From: an uncultured Acidimicrobiales bacterium
GTDB taxonomy: Bacteria > Actinomycetota > Acidimicrobiia > Acidimicrobiales > SZUA-35
Direction: 5' to 3'
DNA: 64,000 nucleotides
NCBI GenBank assembly: GCA_937922805.1
Contig: CALAJV010000004.1
Span: 1 to 64,000 of the forward strand
Below the pieces are notes generated by a model that was not told the origin of the DNA, did not search any database, and saw only the letters and a program-made list of their open reading frames with translations. Positions 49,928-58,002 of this stretch are shown piece by piece. A program made the translations under genes and the position numbers. Each line of letters opens with the position of its first letter. Within the stretch, counting starts at the first letter, position 1.

Positions 49928-51577
49928 TTAGTCGACTAGTTTGGTGCGGGAGTCAATTTCGTTGAGACACTTCTTACCGGTTTTAAGACATCCGGCTATC
50001 CATCGTCGTTGGATAGCCGGATCCCAGCCGTTCATCCAGTCGCCGTGCATCGTGATTCCTGGAGCCAAGCCTGAATCAACCCGACCGTCGTGGTTCATGT
50101 CGTCGCTGGCCAGAAACCAATTCGCCGGGTTCTCACCAGCGTCGATCCGGTAGTGAAACTGAAACTTGACCTTCGGCAGCGCAATCGGGTGAGAGGCCGG
50201 GCACTTCCGGTAATACTTAGCCCCGTTCAGCGAATCGTTTCTCGATCCGTTGATGCCCAACGACACGTCGTACGCCATATGGCTAGTGTGGTCGAACCCT
50301 TTCGGGCCAGCGCCGTCAGGGTCGGTTCCGTTCAAATGACGTCCATCCCAGCATTGAGGAAATACGACCGATACCTCAATTTCTCCTCCGGCTGGGCAGC
50401 GAGGGATGGTTGGTTGGATGCCGCTTTGAAAACTGTCGGAACGGCAACGCCAACGAATCACTGACGGCGGCTGAGCAGCATCAGTCATCGCTTTGCCTGC
50501 GATCATGGTCAAACCTTCCGGGAACGGTTGCAGCGATGCGCTGTCAACCGAACCCCGCATGTAGTAGATAACTGCTTCGTCTGGCTGTTGAACAATGCCT
50601 CGCCCATCTTTTACTACCGGCGTCCAATAGCCCGACATATTTGCCCCGCCGCCGGGACATGTGCTGGTTTTGGAGAACCTAATGCTCTCTTCGCGTTCGA
50701 CGCCTGGGTTATTCACCGAATAGGCATCGATCTCTTGGTTGCCAACGAACATGTGTAGATGGGAACGACCAGGTTGGTTCGGCTTCACTAGAGGATCGTC
50801 ATTGGCTACTTTGAAGTCGCCTCGATGTCCACAGGCGAGCCGTACAAAGCCGCCGGGAGGGTCAGCTTCCAAGTTTTGTCGAGCTACCGAACTCAACTTG
50901 TTGGGCTGTCGGATTAGGTTATTAGTTTGTCCGATCAGCTTTACGTTGTCGATCACGATTCGACTATTGGCGGCTCGAAGAACGAGATTCATTTTTTCAA
51001 CCCGCCGAAGGGTCATCGGTAAGTCGGGTGCTCCGTTTGGTTGGTGTGGGGCCCGAGCGAAGTTGCTCATCGGGATAGTTACGGTTCTTCGGCCAGAGAA
51101 CGTGTCTTGGAACGTAGCGCGAAAGGTCTGCAAAGGTTCGCCAGCGACGGTTCGCTCGCGGAACATGACGGCGACTGGTGCGTTGTTTCCGGCCCCGGCG
51201 AACTCGAACGAAAGGGCGCTGTATTGTGACCAGTCCTGGTGTTCGACGTTGTGACCTGCCCATGCGGTGGCCGGCGACTCCAGTCTGTATCGCATTCGAA
51301 ACTCGCCATCTTGAATAGCCCCGCTGATCTGGTCTTGCGAGTTGGTCGCGTGGACCCACCAGGGTCGGTTGTTTTCGAAGTCGAACAACAACTGATCTGG
51401 TGGGGCTGCACCAGCCGGGTTTGATGATATGGCTGCCATCGAACCTGCGATTATCAGTACTGCGCTGGATATCAGTAGGAGCAGTCGCCGAGTCAAGGTG
51501 CGGTTCGACTGGTTCGACGGTGGTCGGTTGGCGCCAATTGTCGGTTCGCCAACGCGCTTCAAGATTTTCGTATTCAT
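49928..51577 (-). CDS. Secreted DUF1996 protein with N-terminal carbohydrate-binding-like domain
   Basis: A 549-residue exported protein. The signal is RRLLLLISSAVLIIAGSMAA, with cleavage near PAGAA (about residue 58). Residues about 60-215 look like a jelly-roll (CBM/CIA30-like) domain: LLFDFENNRPWWVHATNSQD, YSALSFEFAGAG and MNLVLRAANSRIVIDNVKL. The DUF1996 domain follows (about 235-530): FVRLACGHRGDFK, GRSHLHMFVGNQEIDAYS, STCPGGGANMSGYWTP, VVFPQCWDGRHLNGTDPDG, HTSHMAYDV and TMHGDWMNGWDP. DUF1996 is common in fungi and actinobacteria; the conserved His/Asp/Cys suggest an enzyme or carbohydrate binder, but no activity is established to my knowledge. Single-gene unit. Confidence 0.85.
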   Translation of the reverse strand: MNTKILKRVGEPTIGANRPPSNQSNRTLTRRLLLLISSAVLIIAGSMAAISSNPAGAAPPDQLLFDFENNRPWWVHATNSQDQISGAIQDGEFRMRYRLESPATAWAGHNVEHQDWSQYSALSFEFAGAGNNAPVAVMFRERTVAGEPLQTFRATFQDTFSGRRTVTIPMSNFARAPHQPNGAPDLPMTLRRVEKMNLVLRAANSRIVIDNVKLIGQTNNLIRQPNKLSSVARQNLEADPPGGFVRLACGHRGDFKVANDDPLVKPNQPGRSHLHMFVGNQEIDAYSVNNPGVEREESIRFSKTSTCPGGGANMSGYWTPVVKDGRGIVQQPDEAVIYYMRGSVDSASLQPFPEGLTMIAGKAMTDAAQPPSVIRWRCRSDSFQSGIQPTIPRCPAGGEIEVSVVFPQCWDGRHLNGTDPDGAGPKGFDHTSHMAYDVSLGINGSRNDSLNGAKYYRKCPASHPIALPKVKFQFHYRIDAGENPANWFLASDDMNHDGRVDSGLAPGITMHGDWMNGWDPAIQRRWIAGCLKTGKKCLNEIDSRTKLVD

Positions 51578-51708
51578 GTCGTACTATTCCGATCTATGCC
51601 TCTGCCAGTAGTAACCATCAATGTGGCATTGGGGGCGCGACTCAGCACGCGTAGTTGCAGGACCCTGCAAACATGCGGTTAGGGAGCGGCGCTCGTTCGG
51701 CTGCTAGA

Positions 51709-52806
51709 TCAGCTGTCTTTGCCCGGTTTCGGGTTGGCAGTAGCTTTCTTTGAAGCCGATTTTTTGGCCGACGACTTCTTCTCGGCGACCGGCTTCTTAG
51801 CTCGGCTCGGAGCTACTCGCGGTGGCTCATTGAGCTGCTTCGGGTAGACGGGCGGCCACGGCGCATCCATCATTCCGCTTTCCATATCTGCTCTAGACAT
51901 TGCTAAGAGGGGAGATAGATCATTCGGAGTGTCGTTCATATCGGCCCACGGATTGCCGTCGGAAACTAGACGGTCGGGCACGATGGCCATCGTCATCTCA
52001 TCTGGTTTCACGGTTGGAACCTCAGCCCAATACAAAGGGGTGCTGACCTGAGCGCCGACTCGGGCCCGGACACTCCAAGCTCCGAACACTGTTTTGTGCG
52101 GGGCGTTCTGGTTGAAATCAACGAAAACTCGCTCCCCTCGTTCTTCTTTCCACCAAGCGGCGGTCATCTTCGTTGGGTATCGCCGTTCAAGCTCTCGGGC
52201 CAAAGCAACAGCGGCAGCCCGCACTTGGTAGCCATCCCATTTCGACTCGAGCCGAACAAAGATGTGCAGCCCACGACTACCCGTGGTTTTCGGGTAGGAC
52301 GTGATGCCTACCTCGTCCAGTAGCTCTCTAACGTTCAATGCGGCTTGTTGGATGTCGGAAAAATCGATGCCGGGCGACGGGTCTAAATCGATTCGCAGTT
52401 CGTCGGTAAACTCAGGCTCATTAGCTTGATAAGGCCAGGGGTGAAATCCGAGGCACCCGAGGTTAGCCGCCCAGGCAATGTGGGCCATGTCGGCGACCAC
52501 CAGGGCTTTTGAGGTAGTGCCGTTTGGTGTGGCGACAGTGGTGGTGCGAAGCCACTCGGGGGCCCCGCTCGGAACCCGTTTCTGGAAGAACGCTTTCCCG
52601 GACGCTCCATTCGGAAATCGCTGCATTAGGGTTGGCCGACCACCCATAGAGTCGAGCAGCGGCTCGGCTACAGCCAGGTAGTAGTCGATCAGATCCATTT
52701 TGGTTTCGCCCCGCTTGGAGAAAAAGACCTTGTCAGGGCTAGAAACTCGCAGCTCTTGATCGGCGATAACTGTAGTGATCGCTTCCCCATTGTCGGCTTT
52801 GCTCAC
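51709..52806 (-). CDS. ligD: LigD-type DNA polymerase/primase domain protein (NHEJ)
   Basis: A 365-residue stand-alone polymerase domain of the LigD family. The metal-site motif is LRIDLDPSPG (Asp-x-Asp); SRGLHIFVR and FVDFNQNAPHKTVFGAWSVRA are also conserved, with DKVFFSKRGETKMDLIDYYL at the start. The C-terminus is a Lys/Ala/Ser-rich tail. These enzymes add nucleotides at double-strand breaks in non-homologous end joining together with Ku. The ligase domain is a separate gene just upstream (52892-53965), with a 13-bp repeat array between. No ku gene is in the window. Confidence 0.88.
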   Translation of the reverse strand: MSKADNGEAITTVIADQELRVSSPDKVFFSKRGETKMDLIDYYLAVAEPLLDSMGGRPTLMQRFPNGASGKAFFQKRVPSGAPEWLRTTTVATPNGTTSKALVVADMAHIAWAANLGCLGFHPWPYQANEPEFTDELRIDLDPSPGIDFSDIQQAALNVRELLDEVGITSYPKTTGSRGLHIFVRLESKWDGYQVRAAAVALARELERRYPTKMTAAWWKEERGERVFVDFNQNAPHKTVFGAWSVRARVGAQVSTPLYWAEVPTVKPDEMTMAIVPDRLVSDGNPWADMNDTPNDLSPLLAMSRADMESGMMDAPWPPVYPKQLNEPPRVAPSRAKKPVAEKKSSAKKSASKKATANPKPGKDS

Positions 52807-52835
52807 GGCTCTTACAATACTCCACTGAGTGCACC

Positions 52836-52887
52836 AGTGTCTTTAGGGAGTGTCTTTAGCCAGTCTCTTTAACGAGTGTCTTTAGCG
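52836..52887. repeat. 13-bp tandem repeat, four units, between ligase and polymerase genes
   Basis: AGTGTCTTTAGGG, AGTGTCTTTAGCC, AGTCTCTTTAACG, AGTGTCTTTAGCG, head to tail, then a decayed fifth start. They fill most of the 85-bp gap between the ligase stop (52892) and the polymerase start (52806), so they are transcribed if the two genes share an mRNA. A related single copy, AGTGTCTT-AC-TAGCGACTT, lies at 55949-55967. Confidence 0.85.
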
Positions 52888-52891
52888 ACTG

Positions 52892-53965
52892 TTAACACAA
52901 GTCGAGAATAACGTTGAGGCCAACTGGTAGTGGCTCATCAAGCTGTTCGAAATCGCACTGGATCGGTTCTTTGTCCGGTCGCCAGCGAAGAACTTTGGTT
53001 ACTTCGCGGAACCGGCCGTTCAACGTGGATCCGTACTTGACTTCAACTACTCGTTCAATCCGAAGCGGAACCCACGAGTGGTCTTTCTTACCGCTCCATC
53101 GATTTTGAGCTCCAGGCATCCGACCGTCGTTAGCGTGAGCGGCCGCGTCGGCCCATTCCCGCCAAGGATGTTGATCGAAGCCTCCCTCGAGGAGCGGTTC
53201 AAGCTCATCGACCAGCTCGGCCCGTCTTTTGGCGGTGAAGCTGGCGGCAACCCCAACGTGTTGCAGCTTGCCTTCTTCGTTGTAGAGGCCCAAGAGTAAC
53301 GATCCGACGCCTTTGCCATCCTTGTGCCATCGATAACCGGCAACTACAGCATCGGCGGAGCGAACGTGTTTGACCTTTAGCTGGGTTCGCTTGTTCTCAA
53401 CGTATGGGTCGTCAATCGGTTTGGCGATGAGCCCATCGAGGCCGGCTCCTTCAAAGTCGACGAACCATCTAGCGGCCACATCTGGATCGGCCGTTGTTGG
53501 GGTGACGTAGAGCGGTGGCTTTACTCCGCTCAGACCTTGCTCTAGAGTGGCCCGCCGTTCGCTGTATGGCTTGGCTCGTAGGTCGTTGGCTCCGATCGCG
53601 AGGGCGTCAAAGGCCATAAATGTTGCCGGCGTTTTCTCGGCCAGCATGTTCACCCGAGATTCGGCGGGATGAATGCGTTGTTGCAGCGCTTCGAAATTCA
53701 AGTGGTTATCTGAGGCGACAATGAGTTCGCCGTCAATGACACACTTGTTCGGCAGTTGTGTTTTGATCGGGCCGATCAGCTCAGGAAAGTAGCGGGTGAG
53801 TGGTTTCTCGTTACGAGAGCCCAGCTCTACTTCGTCGCCGTCTCGAAAGATGATGCAGCGAAAACCGTCCCACTTCGGTTCGAACAAAAGGTCGTCACGT
53901 TCTGGCATCCCTTGAACCGCCTTGGCCAGCATTGGTTTGACCGGAGGGTTCACGGGAAGCTTCAT
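52892..53965 (-). CDS. ATP-dependent DNA ligase (LigC/LigD ligase-domain type)
   Basis: A 357-residue nucleotidyltransferase. The adenylation Lys lies in LLFEPKWDGFRCIIF (K-W-D-G); motif III is CVIDGELIV, motif IV GLDGLIAKPID and motif V QLKVKHVRSAD. The C-terminal OB fold ends with SWVPLRIERVVEVKYGSTLNGRFRE. The size matches actinobacterial LigC or the isolated ligase domain of LigD. It starts ATG 53965, nine bases after the helicase stop, and precedes the LigD-type polymerase gene, so the two probably work together in end joining. No N-terminal or C-terminal nuclease domain. Confidence 0.9.
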   Translation of the reverse strand: MKLPVNPPVKPMLAKAVQGMPERDDLLFEPKWDGFRCIIFRDGDEVELGSRNEKPLTRYFPELIGPIKTQLPNKCVIDGELIVASDNHLNFEALQQRIHPAESRVNMLAEKTPATFMAFDALAIGANDLRAKPYSERRATLEQGLSGVKPPLYVTPTTADPDVAARWFVDFEGAGLDGLIAKPIDDPYVENKRTQLKVKHVRSADAVVAGYRWHKDGKGVGSLLLGLYNEEGKLQHVGVAASFTAKRRAELVDELEPLLEGGFDQHPWREWADAAAHANDGRMPGAQNRWSGKKDHSWVPLRIERVVEVKYGSTLNGRFREVTKVLRWRPDKEPIQCDFEQLDEPLPVGLNVILDLC

Positions 53966-53974
53966 GTCGACACT

Positions 53975-55873
53975 TTACTCCTCTTTGTACCGCCGGACAG
54001 CAGCCTTCTTGCCCCGGACTTTGGTGCTCTTCATTGAGCGGACCACGTCGGTTACTGAACCTTCCGGTACGCCAACCACTGAGTAGTGGTCAGAGATTCG
54101 GATCGGACCAATGTCTCGGCCAGAAAGGCCAGATTCGTTGGCTACCGCCCCAACGAGATCGGCCGGGCGGAGACCGACTTTGGCGCCAACGTTGATGTAG
54201 AGAAATCCAGTGTCGGCTGTATCTTCGAACGAGCGAGCCTTGTGCGAGCCCTTGCCTTTTCGGTGCCGAGATTGGCCGTTTCCGTTTCCGTTGCGATGGC
54301 CATTGGAAGACTCGAACTTTTTCCGTCCGAACTTTTTGTCTCCTTTGGACCGATCCTTTGATCCGAATTGTGATGCGTCGGGAATGTCTCGTTCATCGGA
54401 GATGCCAACTCGAGCTTGGTGAGCTAGCTTTATCGCGGCCAAGGCTAAATTGCGTTCGTTGTCTTCGCCGGCCAAACCGTGCAGAACCGAGTTGAAGTCC
54501 TCAAGATCATCAGAGGCGAGCGCTTCGCGGACAGCGGCGATGGTAATCTCGATCTGTTTCGTCTTCAGGTCAGCTACAGAAGGAACTTTTTCTACTGCGA
54601 TTTTTTGCTTGGTTAGCCGTTCAATGTTGTTCAGCAGTCGTCGCTGTTTTGGCTCAGCGAGTGTGATGGCGGTGCCGGCTCGGCCCGCTCGACCAACGCG
54701 GCCGATGCGGTGGACGTAACTTTCGGCCGCAGTGGGCACGTCGAAGTTAACGACGTGAGTAAGTGAATCAACATCGAGACCGCGAGCGGCCACATCAGTA
54801 GCGACTAGTAACTGAGCGGCACCGTCTCGAAGCCGCCGCATTACTCGATCTCGTTGCATCTGATCCATGCCGCCATGAAGCGCCTCAGCTCGGTAGCCCC
54901 GAGCGTTCATCTTCACCGTTAGCTCATCAACTTCGCTTCTGGTCTTACAGAAAATGATGGTCGATTTCGGTTCCTCAATATCGAGGACACGACCAAGTGC
55001 TGCCGCTTTGTCACGGCGCTGCACCATGTAAACCACTTGGCGGATAAGAGCGTCTGCGCCTTCTTCTGCCTTAGTTCGTTTGATCTGAATACGTACGGGA
55101 TCGGTCTGATACTTCTTGGCCAGATTGGCAATCCGGGGAGGCATCGTGGCTGAGAAAAGAACGGTTTGTCGTTCGTCAGGGGTGGCATCGAGAATAGATT
55201 CGATGTCTTCGACGAATCCCATATCGAGCATCTCGTCGGCCTCGTCGAGAACGACTGTCTGAATTTGGCCGAGCTTGAGCGATCCCCGTTTGATGTGATC
55301 GAGGGCTCGACCAGGGGTGGCGACAACAACGTGCACGCCCCGATCCAGTTCTTTGAACTGGCGTCCAATTGGCTGCCCGCCGAAGATGGCGAGTACTTTC
55401 ACACCACGTTTGCGACCGTAGCTGCGCATGGCCTCACTAACTTGAACGGCGAGCTCGCGAGTTGGAACTACTACGAGCGCCCGCGGCTTTGGCTTACCTT
55501 TAACCTGAATGTTGTTCAGGATCGGCAACGCGAAGGCGGCGGTCTTACCGGTACCGGTGGCTGCTTGGCCGACCATGTCGACGCCAAGTAGGAGCTGCGG
55601 AATCGCTTCGGCCTGGATAGGTGTTGGATCTGTGTATCCAAGCTCAGCCAAGGTGTCTAACAAATCCGACGAGAGGCTTAGGGCAGCGAAGCCGCTCAGC
55701 TCTTGTTCCTCTTCTGGTTGTTCTTCTTCTTGATCTTCCTCGGCGTCGGAGGTGGTCAAGTCGATAACGTCGGACTCAAGATCGATCTCGATCGGGTCGT
55801 TATCGCGTGCATCTTCATAGTCAGTGTGTTCAAACGACGCACCCTGACTGGAATTCGGGGCTTCGTCGCTCAT
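53975..55873 (-). CDS. deaD: DEAD-box RNA helicase (DeaD/CsdA-like)
   Basis: A 632-residue helicase. Q motif YTDPTPIQAEAIP, motif I ATGTGKTAAF, motif II VLDEADEMLD, motif III FSATMPP and motif VI HRIGRVGRAGRAG are present. A charged linker (about 490-545, Lys/Arg/Gly/Asn-rich) precedes a DbpA-type RNA-binding domain (FLYINVGAKVGLRPADLVGA to DHYSVVGVPEGSV, about 550-620). The acidic head (DDLTTSDAEEDQEEEQPEEEQ-type, about 1-55) is unusual. It remodels rRNA or mRNA structure, often during cold. Preceded by a 369-bp intergenic region that may hold a leader. Confidence 0.92.
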   Translation of the reverse strand: MSDEAPNSSQGASFEHTDYEDARDNDPIEIDLESDVIDLTTSDAEEDQEEEQPEEEQELSGFAALSLSSDLLDTLAELGYTDPTPIQAEAIPQLLLGVDMVGQAATGTGKTAAFALPILNNIQVKGKPKPRALVVVPTRELAVQVSEAMRSYGRKRGVKVLAIFGGQPIGRQFKELDRGVHVVVATPGRALDHIKRGSLKLGQIQTVVLDEADEMLDMGFVEDIESILDATPDERQTVLFSATMPPRIANLAKKYQTDPVRIQIKRTKAEEGADALIRQVVYMVQRRDKAAALGRVLDIEEPKSTIIFCKTRSEVDELTVKMNARGYRAEALHGGMDQMQRDRVMRRLRDGAAQLLVATDVAARGLDVDSLTHVVNFDVPTAAESYVHRIGRVGRAGRAGTAITLAEPKQRRLLNNIERLTKQKIAVEKVPSVADLKTKQIEITIAAVREALASDDLEDFNSVLHGLAGEDNERNLALAAIKLAHQARVGISDERDIPDASQFGSKDRSKGDKKFGRKKFESSNGHRNGNGNGQSRHRKGKGSHKARSFEDTADTGFLYINVGAKVGLRPADLVGAVANESGLSGRDIGPIRISDHYSVVGVPEGSVTDVVRSMKSTKVRGKKAAVRRYKEE

Positions 55874-56242
55874 GGCGGCACCAACTTCATCTATGGGGAC
55901 CTTCTAATCGTAGTGGCTAAGCGTCAAGGCCCCTCTTTTGGTGTGTCAAGTGTCTTACTAGCGACTTCTATTTCGTTCGGTGACGGCTCCCGGTTGCCAA
56001 CTGGCGCCAATCAAGTAGGGAAGAGTGCGTTGGTTGAAACTACTCCTAGAAGCGCAGTTCAAGCCTTGTTGGTCGAGCCGATACCCCCATTGGTCTTGCG
56101 GAGAGGAGCCTCTACTGCCTTGGATTGCTTACGTGGCATCGATAGGGCTATAGCTCGCTACGCCAAGTTCCGGAAGAAATTTGAGTCCGTGGTAGGTCAT
56201 GTGGGCTCGTGAATCCCAAAGCAATAGCACTACTATTGTGCT
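55874..56242. promoter_or_regulatory. 369-bp divergent region between deaD and the carboxylase gene
   Basis: Holds both promoters and possibly a long deaD leader. The only element I can name is a single copy of the motif AGTGTCTTACTAGCGACTT at 55949-55967, resembling the 13-bp repeats at 52836-52887. A + strand open frame crosses the region but continues out of deaD antisense and has no family pattern. No other gene or RNA is recognised. Confidence 0.4.
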
Positions 56243-57790
56243 GTGTCTGAAAATCCGCTTAGCGCCCAGCTCGATGATCTCAATCGGCGGAAGGCTGAAG
56301 CCCGGGAGGCGGGGCCAGAACGGGCGATAAAACGCCAACAAGAAAAAGGCAAGATGCTGGCCCGGGAACGGCTCGAGCACCTGCTCGATGATGGCTCGTT
56401 CCACGAGCTCGACATGCTTACCCGAGCGCGAGGTGAAGGCGACAATCGGCCCTACACCGATGGCATCATCACCGGATGGGGAGCGATCGACGGCCGGAAA
56501 GTTTTCGTTTCCAGCCAGGACTTCACCATCAACGGTGGATCAATGGGCGAAGTGTCAGCCCAGAAACTTCACAAGCTGATGGACCTAGCTCTCTCGGTTG
56601 GTGCCCCCTATGTCGGACTGAACGATGGTGCCGGCGCTCGAATCCCCGAAGGGGTAGTAAGCCTTGACGGCTACGGCGGAATTTTCTATCGAAATGTGCA
56701 AGCATCGGGAGTCATCCCACAGCTCAGCGTGATTATGGGGCCCTGCGCTGGCGGCGCTGTTTACAGCCCAGCCATGACCGACTTCATCTTCATGGTGAAG
56801 GAGACTTCGCACATGTTCATCACCGGCCCCGACGTGGTCAAAACAGTCACCGGTGAAGAAGTGACACTCGAAGAGCTGGGCGGCGCCGGAAGCCACTCAT
56901 CACGATCAGGGGTGGCAACGTTTGTATCGCCGGACGAGAAAGCGGTGCTCGAACATGTCCGCTATGTGTTGTCTTTTCTTCCCGCCAACAACATGGAAGT
57001 AACACCGACCGTTGAAACCGACGATGACCCGCAGCGACTTTGCCCGGCCCTAGTCGACGTGATGCCGGCTAGTCCGAACATGCCCTATGACATGAAGTCG
57101 GTCCTCACCGAGGTTGTTGACGACGGCGACTTCTGCGAATATCACGCCAATTGGGCCAAGTCGATCGTTTGCGGGTTTGCCCGAATGGATGGCCAGACAG
57201 TCGGGATTGTCGCTAATCAGCCAATGGTTTTGGCTGGCGTTCTCGATATCGAAAGTGCGTCGAAAGGCGCCCGATTCGTAAGGACCTGCGACGCATTCAA
57301 CATTCCGCTGCTGACCTTTGTTGACGTCCCCGGTTTCTTGCCCGGCGTAGACCAAGAGTACGGCGGCATCATTCGTCACGGGGCAAAGTTGCTCTACGCA
57401 TACTGTGAAGCAACAGTGCCTCGAATCCAAGTCATCACCCGCAAAGCTTATGGCGGCGCCTACGTGGTTATGGACTCAAAGGGGACGGGCTGCGACCTGT
57501 CGCTGGCCTGGCCGTCGGCTGAGCTGGCCGTTATGGGACCTGAAGGGGCAACCGATATTGTCCACCGACGAGAAATCCAAGGGGCGGCCGACCCGGAATC
57601 TCGACGAGCTGAACTGATCGAAGATTACAAAGAGCAATTTGCCAACCCGTGGGTGGCAGCTGAACAAGGTTATATCGATGATGTGATCGACCCAGCCGAA
57701 ACTAGAATTAAGATCTTGGCTGGTTTGCAAATGCTCAAATCTAAGCGAGACGAAATCCCGCAGCGCAAACACGGCAACGTTCCGCTCTAA
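56243..57790 (+). CDS. pccB: Acyl-CoA (propionyl-CoA) carboxylase beta subunit
   Basis: A 515-residue carboxyltransferase starting GTG 56243. Crotonase-fold motifs: LNDGAGARIPEGVVSLDGYG, IMGPCAGGAVYSPAMTDF and FVDVPGFLPGVDQEYGGIIRHGAKLLYAY. The length and wording match PccB/AccD-type subunits that carboxylate propionyl- or acetyl-CoA using biotin on a separate alpha subunit. An epsilon-like short gene follows after 25 bp, as in other actinobacteria. The alpha (biotin) subunit is not in the window. Supplies methylmalonyl-CoA for lipids or assimilates propionyl-CoA, for instance from branched-chain oxidation. Confidence 0.92.
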   Translation: MSENPLSAQLDDLNRRKAEAREAGPERAIKRQQEKGKMLARERLEHLLDDGSFHELDMLTRARGEGDNRPYTDGIITGWGAIDGRKVFVSSQDFTINGGSMGEVSAQKLHKLMDLALSVGAPYVGLNDGAGARIPEGVVSLDGYGGIFYRNVQASGVIPQLSVIMGPCAGGAVYSPAMTDFIFMVKETSHMFITGPDVVKTVTGEEVTLEELGGAGSHSSRSGVATFVSPDEKAVLEHVRYVLSFLPANNMEVTPTVETDDDPQRLCPALVDVMPASPNMPYDMKSVLTEVVDDGDFCEYHANWAKSIVCGFARMDGQTVGIVANQPMVLAGVLDIESASKGARFVRTCDAFNIPLLTFVDVPGFLPGVDQEYGGIIRHGAKLLYAYCEATVPRIQVITRKAYGGAYVVMDSKGTGCDLSLAWPSAELAVMGPEGATDIVHRREIQGAADPESRRAELIEDYKEQFANPWVAAEQGYIDDVIDPAETRIKILAGLQMLKSKRDEIPQRKHGNVPL

Positions 57791-57815
57791 CTTGGATGTG
57801 AGTTCAAGCGACAAG

Positions 57816-57992
57816 ATGAATAACAAAATCACCCCGACTCCAACTGATGAAGAAGCGGCCGCAATTGCTGCCGCGCTGATGATGGTGTTCAGTAGCCAGT
57901 CGATCCCAGCTGACCCGCCCGTGGTTTCGACCCGGTGGAGGTTCAGCGGCCGGCCTGCGCATCGGGCCTGGGGCAAGACCGGCTGGTCTTGA
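57816..57992 (+). CDS. Acyl-CoA carboxylase epsilon-like subunit
   Basis: A 58-residue protein from ATG 57816; TTG 57792, one base after the carboxylase stop, would give 66 residues. It has the small actinobacterial epsilon-subunit pattern: PTPTDEEAAAIAAALM near the N-terminus, then a Trp/Arg C-terminus (RWRFSGRPAHRAWGKTG). Epsilon subunits stabilise or stimulate acyl-CoA carboxylase complexes. Position immediately after the beta-subunit gene is the main support. Very short, so easily missed by gene callers. Confidence 0.7.
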   Translation: MNNKITPTPTDEEAAAIAAALMMVFSSQSIPADPPVVSTRWRFSGRPAHRAWGKTGWS

Positions 57993-58002
57993 CCGGAACA
58001 CA

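Noticed and set aside
55703..56212. 169-codon plus-strand frame crossing the deaD start
   Set aside because: Its first half is antisense to deaD and the rest has no family pattern; treated as intergenic.
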